From the NCBI GenBank assembly GCA_035601195.1, contig DATNOU010000145.1:1-15009 (forward strand): a stretch of DNA of 15,009 nt, read 5' to 3'. How positions within the stretch are numbered: position 1 is the first letter of the stretch; each line of letters opens with the position of its first letter. Positions 6,592-13,906 of the stretch are shown here, in pieces. The translations under genes were made by a program, and so were the position numbers. A model generated the notes under the pieces. The model searched no databases and had not been told where the DNA came from. It worked only from the letters and a program-made list of their open reading frames with translations. Source of the stretch: JAIBJP01 sp035601195. GTDB taxonomy: Bacteria; Actinomycetota; Thermoleophilia; Gaiellales; Gaiellaceae.

Positions 6592-7131
6592 TCACCGGTC
6601 GCTGGGCGGGCGGGCGCCAGTGAGAAAGAGTCGAAGTGCGGTTGAGCTCATGTCCTCGAGTCCCATTCCGGCAGCCTCGCACGTTCGGACACACGCGCCG
6701 ATGATGACCAGCAACGATTCGACGAGGGTGGCGAGTGAGACGTCGGTGCGGATCTGGCCACCCTCGCGGCCGCGCTCGAGCAGTGCCTCGAGCGGCTTGG
6801 TGAACCCGGGCTCGGGAGGGCGCCTCTCGCGCAAGAGGACAACGAAGTCCTGACCGACGGTCACCAAGGCGCGGGTCGCGCGCGCTAACCCTTCCTCCAC
6901 GGGCACTTGAGGGAGATTCGCTTCCGCCAGCCGGCGTCCGGCCTCCTCGTTGGCCGCGACCTCGAGCGCCTGGATGAGCGACCCGCGCCCCGGAAAATGC
7001 CGGTAGAGCGTCCCGCGGGTGATCTCCGCTGCTGCCGCGATGTCGGCCATGCTCGCGCCTTCTCGTGCGGCAAGAACGCGTGCCGCCGCGAGCAGGATGC
7101 TGCGTCTCGTGCCCTGGCCGCGGCCCGTCAT
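6592..7131 (-). CDS. TetR/AcrR-family transcriptional repressor
   Basis: About 179 residues. The N-terminal helix-turn-helix domain is clear: RSILLAAARVLAAREG, then MADIAAAAEITRGTLYRHF, the classic TetR recognition helix. The C-terminal ligand domain is variable and gives no ligand clue. I prefer the ATG at 7131, with AAGAGG five bases upstream. Another ATG at 7152 (seven residues more) lacks a ribosome binding site and falls inside a palindrome that looks like an operator. It is divergent from the intact MCO gene, with a shared 186-base control region, so it most likely represses the MCO and itself. Downstream on the same strand is the MCO remnant. It has no close metal-binding Cys/His cluster, so direct copper sensing is not supported. 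Confidence 0.92.
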   Translation of the reverse strand: MTGRGQGTRRSILLAAARVLAAREGASMADIAAAAEITRGTLYRHFPGRGSLIQALEVAANEEAGRRLAEANLPQVPVEEGLARATRALVTVGQDFVVLLRERRPPEPGFTKPLEALLERGREGGQIRTDVSLATLVESLLVIIGACVRTCEAAGMGLEDMSSTALRLFLTGARPPSDR

Positions 7132-7147
7132 CGACGCCTCTTGAGTA

Positions 7148-7205
7148 GACATACGTGTCGCATTAGGGCGACAGCATTGACACGGCGCTCGAGATTGTGA
7201 TCGAA
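7148..7205. promoter_or_regulatory. tetR/MCO divergent control region with operator-like inverted repeats
   Basis: GACA-TACG-TGTC (7148-7159) and TGTCG-N8-CGACA (7156-7173) are overlapping inverted repeats between tetR and the MCO gene, the usual position for a TetR operator. On the plus strand TTGACA at 7177-7182 is a good -35; 17 bases later ATCGAA (7200-7205) is only a weak -10. A further palindrome AGCTG-AA-CAGCT sits at 7238-7249 in the MCO leader. The assignments are by eye. Confidence 0.42.
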
Positions 7206-7317
7206 TCCGAGGAGGGAAAGTCGACGCGCCACCCTACAGCTGAACAGCTCCGATGCGGCGGGAGCAACCCGGCCCGGAGGCTGTGTCGACTCAGGGAGGC
7301 GACGAGGGAGGTACGTG

Positions 7318-9390
7318 ATGGAGGCGCCGCGGCGATTCACTCGGCGCACGTTTGTCGCCTGGGCAGGCGGCGCAAGCGCCGGTTTCTACCTGTTCGGACG
7401 GCTTCCGGGGATGAGCGCACCCGTCGCGCTCGCCCAGATCCCGGGTGGCACGCTCGACCCGGGCGACGTGACCAAGTTCGTTACGCCGATGCTCATCCCA
7501 CCCGTGATGCCCCGAGCGGCGGTGCTCAGGGCGCCGGGCGGGAAGCCTGTCGACTACTACGAGATCTCGATGAAGCAGATCTCCCAGCAGATTCTGCCGG
7601 CGGGAATGCCGCAGACAACGGTGTGGGGCTACGGCGGGAAGGCGGCCCAGAGCAACCGCGGCCTCCTCGTCCACAACGCCCCCTCGCTCACGATCGAGGC
7701 GATGGTGAACAGGCCGGTGCGAGTCAAGTGGATCAACGAGCTCGTGGACGCGAACGGGAACTACCTGCCCCACCTACTCCCGGTCGACCCGACTCTGCAT
7801 TGGGCCAACCCGCCCGGCGGTACCGCCGACCGCGACAGCCGGCCAATATTCACGGCCACGCCCGGCCCTTACACCGGTCCAGTGCCGATCGTCACCCACG
7901 TGCACGGCGCGGTCGGGGTGCACGACGACAGCGACGGCTACGCCGAAGCCTGGTACCTGCCTTATGCGAACAACATTCCGGCGGGCTACGCCACGGAAGG
8001 CACGTGGTACGAGTTCTTCGCCGGCAAAGCCTCCCGCGACTACGGCGTCGGCTGGGGACCAGGCTTCGCCACTTTCCAGTACCCGAACGGCAACCGGGCC
8101 GCCACGATCTGGTACCACGACCACACGCTCGGCATGACGCGCCTCAACGTCTACGCAGGCCCCGCCGGCTTCTACCTTATTCGCGGCGGGCCGGCCGGCG
8201 ACAAAGCGGCGCTGGACAGTCGAACCGGTCAGACGGCAGTGCTCCCCGGCCCAGCCCCGCGGGAGGGCGACAAGTTCCCGCCCAACAAGCCCTACCGGGA
8301 GATCCCGATCGCAATCCAGGATCGCGCTTTCAACGTCGACGGCTCGCTCTTCTACCCGGATTCTCGTGTGTTCTTCGACGGGATCACCGGCCCCTACATC
8401 CCCGACACCGACATCTCGCCGATCTGGAACCCCGAGTTCTTCGGCAACATGATCATCGCCAACGGCAGCACCTGGCCGTTTCTCGCGGTCGAGCAGCGCC
8501 GCTACCGCTTGCGGTTCCTGAACGGCTGCCAATCGCGCTTCCTCATCCTCGACTTCAGCGAGATCCCCGGCGTCGAGGTATGGCAGATCGGGAACGAAGG
8601 CGGGTTCCTCGCCGCGCCTGTGAATCTGACAGCGGACAATCAGAACCGTCTCCTCATGGGCCTCGCCGAGCGGGCGGACCTGATCGTCGACTTCACCAAC
8701 GTGCCCCTCGGGAATCACGTCCTCGGGAATATCGGTCCCGACGAGCCCTTTGGCGGCGGTGAACCGCCAGACGACTTCGACGTCGCCGACCCCGACACAA
8801 CCGGCAAGATCATGCAATTCCGAGTCGTGCCTGCAATCGGGGTCGACGACTCGACGCCGCCGCAATTCCTCCAGCTGCCCGCGATCACCCCGCTGCCGGC
8901 GGAGACCAAGACGCGTCAGCTGGCGCTGATCGAAGTGCTGTCCGCTTTCTTCGAGGACGCCCCGGCTCATGCGCTGCTCGGGACGGTCGCCAACGGCGTC
9001 TGGGTGGAGCGCGAGTGGATGGACCCGGTGACCGAGAATCCGGCCGTCGGCGCGACGGAGCTCTGGGAGATGTACAACACCACCGCGGACGCGCACCCGA
9101 TGCACATCCACGAGATCGTGTTCGAGGTCGTGAACCGGGAGGGACTCGTTCTCGAGGACGAGGAGGTCGTGACGCCGATCCAGCTCGACGGAAACGTCAC
9201 CTCTCCCGAGCCGTGGGAATCAGGCTTCAAGGACACGGTCATCGCCCATCCGGGGCAGGTGACGCGGGTGAGGGCGCGCTTCGCCACGCCAGGACAGTTC
9301 GTCTGGCACTGCCACATCGTCGAGCACGAGGACAACGAGATGATGCGGCCTTACCGCATCGGCCCACGCCAGCCTGGCCAGCCCGATTAA
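7318..9390 (+). CDS. Tat-exported multicopper oxidase (laccase/phenoxazinone synthase/CotA-like)
   Basis: A 690-residue copper oxidase that would couple one-electron oxidation of a substrate (phenol, metal ion such as Cu(I) or Mn(II), or a protein) to reduction of O2 to water. The N-terminus has a twin-arginine signal (TRRTFVAWAGGASAG). All four copper motifs are present: THVHG (His194, His196), WYHDH (His267, His269), HPMHIH (His593, 596, 598) and HCHIVEHEDNEM (His664, Cys665, His666, His670 with Met675 as type 1 axial ligand). The order and spacing fit the large three-domain bacterial MCOs. The ATG at 7318 follows GGGAGGT; a GTG one codon earlier is too close. It diverges from tetR. A broken cytochrome c follows downstream, so it may once have worked with a heme partner. 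Substrate cannot be assigned. Confidence 0.94.
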   Translation: MEAPRRFTRRTFVAWAGGASAGFYLFGRLPGMSAPVALAQIPGGTLDPGDVTKFVTPMLIPPVMPRAAVLRAPGGKPVDYYEISMKQISQQILPAGMPQTTVWGYGGKAAQSNRGLLVHNAPSLTIEAMVNRPVRVKWINELVDANGNYLPHLLPVDPTLHWANPPGGTADRDSRPIFTATPGPYTGPVPIVTHVHGAVGVHDDSDGYAEAWYLPYANNIPAGYATEGTWYEFFAGKASRDYGVGWGPGFATFQYPNGNRAATIWYHDHTLGMTRLNVYAGPAGFYLIRGGPAGDKAALDSRTGQTAVLPGPAPREGDKFPPNKPYREIPIAIQDRAFNVDGSLFYPDSRVFFDGITGPYIPDTDISPIWNPEFFGNMIIANGSTWPFLAVEQRRYRLRFLNGCQSRFLILDFSEIPGVEVWQIGNEGGFLAAPVNLTADNQNRLLMGLAERADLIVDFTNVPLGNHVLGNIGPDEPFGGGEPPDDFDVADPDTTGKIMQFRVVPAIGVDDSTPPQFLQLPAITPLPAETKTRQLALIEVLSAFFEDAPAHALLGTVANGVWVEREWMDPVTENPAVGATELWEMYNTTADAHPMHIHEIVFEVVNREGLVLEDEEVVTPIQLDGNVTSPEPWESGFKDTVIAHPGQVTRVRARFATPGQFVWHCHIVEHEDNEMMRPYRIGPRQPGQPD

Positions 9391-9420
9391 CCGCAAGCGG
9401 CTCTCAGCGGAGCTGTCGAT

Positions 9421-9761
9421 ATGCAACCGATTCAAATTCCCTGAAGAGGGCGTCGCGAGCCCGGCTGGCAAGCGTTTGTCAACGTCGAGCAGGGAGCGTA
9501 GGTGGACGGCTGCATCACTGCCACGGGCCGAACGGGCTCGGCGGCGTCCCGAACCCACAGTCGCCGGACACGACGATCCCTCCGCTCTCGGGCGCGGATA
9601 ATCGCGAGGAGTTCAATACCGAGGCGAAGATCATCGAGATCATCCGCACCGGCAGCGTGCTTGGACAGGCGCCGATCGTGAGCACGCCGCACTGGGGCGG
9701 GATCATTTCCGATCCCCAGCTCAAGGAACTCGTCGCCTACATCGACACGCTCAAGCCCTGA
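9421..9761 (+). pseudogene. Broken cytochrome c domain
   Basis: From 9515 the plus strand encodes a convincing class I cytochrome c tail: CHGPNGLGGVPNP, IPPLSGADNREEF, then EAKIIEIIRTG, then DPQLKELVAYIDTLKP before the TGA at 9761. Upstream, the heme motif is split: TGC ATC AC TGC CAC has one base too few, so Cys and CysHis fall in different frames (GCIT / CHG). The upstream frame (FVNVEQGA*VDGCIT) also has a TAG at 9499-9501. No start codon with a ribosome binding site leads into either frame. It lies 30 bases downstream of the MCO stop in the same direction, so it probably was an MCO-linked cytochrome. One deletion could be an assembly error, but the extra stop argues for a true pseudogene. 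Confidence 0.75.
9448..9498 (+). repeat. Copy 1 of a dispersed imperfect 51-base repeat
   Basis: This stretch aligns without gaps to 13907-13957, with 38 of 51 positions identical by my hand count. The best core is TCAACGTCGAGCA(G/C)GGAGCG. Here it forms the 5' part of the broken cytochrome c. Confidence 0.55.
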
Positions 9762-9943
9762 GGAGGCCCACGACGGACGTGCAGCAGGTTGACCGCGCCT
9801 GCCCTAACAACGCGAGAGGAACAGGCGACGTGCGACGGACGCCTCCTCGGGCCCAGCTCTCGGCGAATCAGCCGCGCGAAGAGGGGGCGGCTCGCTATTC
9901 ACGGCCGCGTTCGAGTCGGCGAAGCGGAAGCGTTTACCGCGTC

Positions 9944-9978
9944 TTTGCCATTTTCTTCGCGCCGCGATACTACGGCGG
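9944..9978 (+). promoter_or_regulatory. Probable leaderless promoter of the ion channel gene
   Basis: TTTGCC (9944-9949) and GATACT (9966-9971) are spaced 16 bases apart, and the channel GTG begins six bases after GATACT. No ribosome binding site precedes that GTG, so transcription probably starts at or beside the start codon. The remaining part of 9762-9943 shows nothing else that I recognise. Confidence 0.45.
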
Positions 9979-11000
9979 TGGACGATCAGTTCAGTCTGCG
10001 CCGTTTCGGCCTCGCGACGATCGCTCTCCTCGTCGTTCTCCTCGCCGGCACGCTCGGTTTCCACTGGATCCTTGGCGAGGACTACGTCTCGGCCTTCTAC
10101 CGCGTCGTCGTCACGGTCTCGCTGACCGGGCTCGACACGAAGCCGGCGGGGCACGCGGCCGAGATCTTTACGGTCGCCGTGCTCCTGGCCGGCGTGGCAA
10201 TCTTCCTCTACGTCGCCGACGCGATCGTCGAGATGATCGCGCGCGGGGTATTTACGGGCGCACGGCATGAGCGAAGGAAGCGGAAGCTGATCGAGAAGCT
10301 GCGCGACCACCACGTGATCTGCGGCTACGGTCGCGTCGGCCAGCGGGTGGCCAGAGAGTTCAGGGACGCCGGGCTTCCGTTCGTCGTCGTCGACTTTAGC
10401 GAGGTCGCTCTTGAAGCGGCGCGCGAGCGGGGCGACCTCATCGTGGAGGGGCGTGGGACCGACGATGCCAAGCTGCGCGAGGCTGGGCTCGAGCGCGCCC
10501 GCGGGCTGGTCGCGTCGTCAGACTCGGACGTGGACAACCTCTACATCACGCTCTCAGCGCGCACTCTCCGGCCTGACCTTTTGATCGTCGCGCGCGCTTC
10601 CACCGAGGACGCGGCGGAGAAGCTTCTCCGCGCCGGCGCCGACCGTGTTGTCCAGCCGTACGACACCGCCGGCCAGGAGATGGCGAAGCTCGTCCTCAAA
10701 CCGCAGGTCGCCGTCTTCCTCGAGCTCCTCTCCTCGCACGGCGGGCCCGACCTCCGGTTCGAGGAGATCGAGGTGAGCGCCTCCTGCGGGCAGGTCGGCC
10801 GCACGATCCGCGACCTGCGCGTGCGCGCCGAGACGGGCGCGTTGATCGTCGGCCTCCGCCGCCGGGACGGTGGCTACGACACGACGCCTTCGCCGGATAC
10901 GCGGCTTGAGGACGGCGACGTGCTGATCGTCGTCGGCACCGAGGAGGAGCTGCGCGCGGTCGAGGACCTCTTCGCGCCGCGGGAGGCGATTGCCCGCTAG
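9978..11000 (+). CDS. Two-TM ion channel with RCK (TrkA-N/TrkA-C) domain, potassium-channel family
   Basis: About 340 residues. TM1 is at about 12-32, a pore region at about 36-56, TM2 at about 60-84, a basic linker (HERRKRKLIEKLR), then a TrkA-N Rossmann domain with GYGRVGQRV at about 116-123 and a TrkA-C domain at the end (LEDGDVLIVVGTEEEL). This is the MthK-like layout. The filter is odd: where TVGYGD is expected the protein has TVSLTGLD (about 46-53), so K+ selectivity is not assured. I start at the GTG at 9978, just before TM1. The open frame goes on to 9789, but the extra 63 residues are low-quality and a leaderless promoter lies just before the GTG. It stands alone. Its RCK domain probably gates by NAD(H) or ions. 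Confidence 0.87.
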   Translation: MDDQFSLRRFGLATIALLVVLLAGTLGFHWILGEDYVSAFYRVVVTVSLTGLDTKPAGHAAEIFTVAVLLAGVAIFLYVADAIVEMIARGVFTGARHERRKRKLIEKLRDHHVICGYGRVGQRVAREFRDAGLPFVVVDFSEVALEAARERGDLIVEGRGTDDAKLREAGLERARGLVASSDSDVDNLYITLSARTLRPDLLIVARASTEDAAEKLLRAGADRVVQPYDTAGQEMAKLVLKPQVAVFLELLSSHGGPDLRFEEIEVSASCGQVGRTIRDLRVRAETGALIVGLRRRDGGYDTTPSPDTRLEDGDVLIVVGTEEELRAVEDLFAPREAIAR

Positions 11001-11102
11001 CGCCGGTGAGCGGCTCGCCTCGAGTGGAGGTTGGACGGCAACCGCGTGAGGAGCGCACGACCTCAGCGGCCCTCCTCGCACCGTCGACCGCTGCGGCAGA
11101 CA

Positions 11103-11114
11103 CTCGCCGGCGAG
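11103..11114. repeat. 12-base perfect palindrome between converging genes
   Basis: CTCGCCGGCGAG is a perfect palindrome in the 142-base gap between the channel gene and the converging flavoprotein gene. It could be part of a bidirectional termination structure, but there is no T-tract. Palindromes of this composition also arise by chance in high-GC DNA. Confidence 0.25.
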
Positions 11115-11142
11115 ACGCCACAGTCTGTGCAAGTGCGTGCGG

Positions 11143-12374
11143 TTACCTAGCGTCGCCCGGCACCATGAGCTCGTGGACGGCCGCCGCATCGAGTTCGATG
11201 CGTAGGACGTCGTCCTCGGGTCGCTGTTCGGGTGCCTTGACGAGGCCGAGTTCAGCGAGGAAAGGCGCGAGGTAGCGCCCGACGATCTTTCCAGGCGGCC
11301 ACCAGAGCGGCTCGTCGGAGGCCGTCGACGTTTCGCCGTGCCCGCCGCCGAGCTCCACGCGAAGGAAGCTCGGCCTCCCCCCGTAAGAAGGAGCGCGCGC
11401 AGTACTGGCCGGAACGGCCTGGGCTCGGGGGCAGCGCCGAGTGTGGCTGCGATCGCTTCCGCGGCCGCGTCGGCCTGCTGGGCGGCGAGGCCACCCTGCT
11501 TGATTGGGAAGGCGGTGAGGTCACCCGCGGCGTAGACGTCGCGGGCTCCGGCGACGCGGCCGTGCGTGTCCGTCGGGACGAAGCCGTTGCGATCGCGTGG
11601 CACACCCTCGATCGTCGGTCCCGTTAGGCGGGGAAGGGCGACGACGCGGTCAGCCGCGATCTCGCCCCCAAGGGCGCTACTAAGCACACCGTCGGCTGCT
11701 TCGGCGGGGTACATGCTCACACGCACGTCGATCCTGTGCTCGGCGAGGAGAGCTTCGACGGCCCCGCTTGCTCTCGCTCCGAAAAGGGCGAGCGGGCGAG
11801 GTTCGGACGTGACGAGGACGAGCGCAACCTCGCGTCCTTCCCGCTCGAACTCCGTCGCCGTCAAGAGCGCGAGTTCGTACAGCGGGAGCGGCCACACGAT
11901 CCCGGAAGGGACCACGAAAACGAGGCGCTTGTCCTCGCCCGACTTCACTTCGTCGAGGAGAGCTCGGAACCGCCCCACGTCCGCGCGGCCGCGAAAGGTC
12001 AGGGCTCCGGCGACGGCGACTTCCGGGCGGGCACCGCAGGCGAGGACGACGGCGTCGTAGCGAATGCGTTGCCCGCTCGCCAGCTCGGCGACGTGCGCTT
12101 CCACGTTCACTCGGCGCAGGTGCCCGGGCGCGAACTGGGCGCCGGCGACGCGAGCCAAGTCGGCGAGCTCCCAGCGGAAGACCGGAGGCCCGCCGAAGGG
12201 CTCGGCGACAGCGAGCGGCCGGTAGAAGAAGTGGTGCTCGGGGGCGACGAGTTCGACATCGACGAGCTCGCCGGCGAGCTCGCGCAAGGCGAGCATGGCC
12301 TCGAGGCCGGCAACGCCTCCTCCGCAGACGAGGACACGGAAATCGCGACCCCTCATCGAGGCGGTCCGAGTCAT
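11143..12374 (-). pseudogene. SQR/NDH-2-like FAD oxidoreductase, copy A, one-base frameshift
   Basis: A flavoprotein of the sulfide:quinone oxidoreductase/NDH-2 superfamily. Seen: FAD motif VLVCGGGVAGLEA near the N-terminus, VVLACGARP, PLPLYELALLTA, VVALPRLTGP and the second FAD motif YAAGDLTAFPIKQGGLAAQQAD. After LLLTGG the frame is lost at a run of six G (C6 on the plus strand, 11377-11382). With one more G it continues RPSFLRVEL to the signature LWWPPGKIVGRYL and a TGA-independent natural end at 11143, giving 410 residues. That length and the match to copy B support a single missing base. It lacks the catalytic Cys pairs of true SQR, so sulfide is an unlikely substrate. The start is 12374 or 12356; neither has a good ribosome binding site. 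It lies 38 bases after the hypothetical gene upstream, probably in one operon. Confidence 0.85.
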
Positions 12375-12412
12375 CGATCCATCGTGTGGCGGCTGGACAT
12401 CTCGTACCGCGC

Positions 12413-13069
12413 CTATTGCCCCACATCTTCGTCGCCGCACGGCCAGGCGTAACCCTCCTCGGCAATGCGAGGCGGCCCTTCGAGGCACTCGCTCCACGCG
12501 GTCGCCGCTTTCCACACGGCCGGAACGCGGGCGAGCTGGTCGACTGCCCGCTTCACATCCTCACCCTCGAAGACGAAGACCGCCTCCCGCTCGCTTACGA
12601 ACACGTGGTGGCGCTCGAACCGGACGGCCGGATCGAAAGGCGGCCCTTCGCGCACGAGGGCGCGGGCGTTCTCGACGCTGCCCGCCTTCAGCGGCACGAC
12701 CACGGCCACGGAGGTCGTCAGCGCCGTCTTCTGCGCTCTCAGCTCGACCAGCAACGCTCCGATCTCGAAGATGGCGCTCATCCTCTCCACAGATGCAAGG
12801 TGGATCGGATCCTCCCTCTCCGATTCGACGATGAGCGAGCGGAGCCCGTTCACCCGCTCATGCTCGGCACGACCGATGTGGATCCCGGCAAGCTCGTCGT
12901 ACGGAATCGAAACGGCGCTCAAGGCGCCCTCGGGACCAGCCCCTGCGAGCCGGAGACCCCGGTCGTCCACATCGATCCTCCCTCTGTAGAGCTCGCCGCC
13001 CGGGCGCCGCCACACGACTGCCTGACTGAGTGGAGCAGGTTGCTTCGGGTTCGGCGTCAGCGTTTGCAC
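12413..13069 (-). CDS. Uncharacterised two-part protein in the flavoprotein operon
   Basis: About 218 residues, soluble, no signal peptide. The first half (AVVWRRPGGELYRGRIDVD, then IPYDELAGIHIGR) looks like a small beta-barrel/PH-like fold. The second half (VAVVVPLKAGSVENARALV, then ERHHVFVSEREAVFVFEG, ending near PPRIAEEGYAW) looks like a ferredoxin-like alpha/beta domain of the type seen in dimeric alpha-beta barrel proteins. I know similar unnamed actinobacterial proteins but no function. The GTG at 13069 has a weak AAAGAG upstream; the frame is open to 13333 but that part is low-quality sequence, so the start is uncertain. It is the first gene before flavoprotein copy A on the same strand, and diverges from the cytochrome c gene. 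Confidence 0.7.
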   Translation of the reverse strand: MQTLTPNPKQPAPLSQAVVWRRPGGELYRGRIDVDDRGLRLAGAGPEGALSAVSIPYDELAGIHIGRAEHERVNGLRSLIVESEREDPIHLASVERMSAIFEIGALLVELRAQKTALTTSVAVVVPLKAGSVENARALVREGPPFDPAVRFERHHVFVSEREAVFVFEGEDVKRAVDQLARVPAVWKAATAWSECLEGPPRIAEEGYAWPCGDEDVGQ

Positions 13070-13209
13070 TTCCGCTCTTTCAGTAAGAGAGGTCTCCGAT
13101 CGTGCGCACAAAAAGAGGCTCGAGCATCCGGGAAGGCGCGGATTCGACTGGGGCAAATTACGGAGATGCGAGCGAGTAAGCTCTGCGAATAGCGAGGGAA
13201 GGAGACGTC

Positions 13210-13293
13210 GTGGGCGAGCGTTCGGTGCATTCGCCACCGGCATCGGCTGGCGGCAGCGCCGCGGGCAGACGCTTCCTGAGGAGGGGCGAGTGA
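13210..13293 (+). CDS. 27-residue ORF coupled to the cytochrome c gene
   Basis: A GTG at 13210 has AAGGAG five bases upstream and opens 27 codons (VGERSVHSPPASAGG, ending RRFLRRGE). Its TGA overlaps the cytochrome c GTG as GTGA, and its last codons contain the cytochrome ribosome binding site (GAGGAGGGG). The arrangement suggests translational coupling or a leader peptide. The peptide is basic and not hydrophobic. No family is recognised, and it could be chance. Confidence 0.45.
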   Translation: MGERSVHSPPASAGGSAAGRRFLRRGE

Positions 13294-13856
13294 GGCGAGA
13301 ATCCTCGCCCGCCGTCTTCGAGGCGATCGTCATTCTCGTCGCGCTCGCCGTGGCCGCCGGCGCGGGTTTGATTGGCTGGGTCGTCGGACACGAGATGGCA
13401 AGCGCGTCAGCGAGCAGCGCGACGGCGACGCAAGCGGCGTCCGTTCCGGCGGGTCACGTCGGCGGCCCGAATCTGGCCGTTTCCGCGATTGGCGACCAGG
13501 CGAAAGGCGCAGAGCTCTTTGAGAGCAAGGGCTGCTCCGACTGTCATTCCTTCAACGGCCAGGGCGGCGAAGACGCACCTCCGCTCGACTCGATGATGGG
13601 CCATCTCTCGGCGCGGGAGATCGCCAATATGTCCGGAGACATCTGGAACCACGTCCCGCAGATGATCCACCACTTCAAGGAGGAGGGACTCACGTTCCCG
13701 ACCTTCTCGGACGAGGAGATGGCGGACCTCATCGCCTACCTGCACGGCGGGGCGCCCGCCGGCATGGGCCCGAGCGCCCAGACCGGAATGGAGACCGGGA
13801 TGCAAATGGGCACGGAGACCGGGACGGGAATGGGGACGGAAACCGGTTCGCCGTAG
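13290..13856 (+). CDS. Membrane-anchored class I cytochrome c with a Met/Gly/Thr-rich tail
   Basis: A 188-residue electron carrier held on the outside of the membrane. Residues 9-31 are hydrophobic (VFEAIVILVALAVAAGAG), an uncleaved anchor. An Ala/Ser-rich linker follows, then a monoheme domain with Cys82-x2-Cys85-His86 (GCSDCHSFNGQGG) and the final helix FSDEEMADLIAYLHGG. The sixth heme ligand is probably a Met or His in the HVPQMIHHF segment, but I cannot tell which. The last 30 residues repeat GMETG/GMQMGTETG/GMGTETG, a Met-rich tail that might bind Cu(I). The GTG at 13290 follows GAGGAGGGG. It may take electrons from membrane quinol enzymes or hand them to the nearby MCO or a terminal oxidase; the window does not decide this. 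Confidence 0.9.
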   Translation: MRRESSPAVFEAIVILVALAVAAGAGLIGWVVGHEMASASASSATATQAASVPAGHVGGPNLAVSAIGDQAKGAELFESKGCSDCHSFNGQGGEDAPPLDSMMGHLSAREIANMSGDIWNHVPQMIHHFKEEGLTFPTFSDEEMADLIAYLHGGAPAGMGPSAQTGMETGMQMGTETGTGMGTETGSP

Positions 13857-13866
13857 GCCGATCGCT

Positions 13867-13902
13867 TTGCGGGAAACCCGCAACCGGATTCGAGGGTTTC
13901 CC
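13867..13902 (+). terminator. Two alternative hairpins after the cytochrome c gene
   Basis: TTGCGGG-AAA-CCCGCAA (13867-13883) forms a tight seven-pair hairpin 11 bases after the stop. GGGAAACCC (13871-13879) can instead pair with GGGTTTCCC (13894-13902). No T-tract follows, so termination may not be classical. It may also stabilise the mRNA end. Confidence 0.45.
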
Positions 13903-13906
13903 CGAT

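Noticed and set aside
7197..8762. A 521-codon plus-strand frame over the MCO gene
   Set aside because: Arg-rich shadow of the MCO with no family signature; the MCO frame has a Tat signal and all copper motifs.
7774..9111. A 445-codon minus-strand frame opposite the MCO
   Set aside because: Antisense shadow; no motif and inconsistent with the intact MCO.
9762..9977. N-terminal extension of the channel protein from 9789
   Set aside because: Low-quality Arg-rich sequence before TM1 and a promoter-like GATACT close to the later GTG; the shorter start is more credible.
10554..11142. C-terminal extension of flavoprotein copy A into the channel gene
   Set aside because: This is what the frame reads after the G6 frame break; it is antisense to the channel and not family-like.
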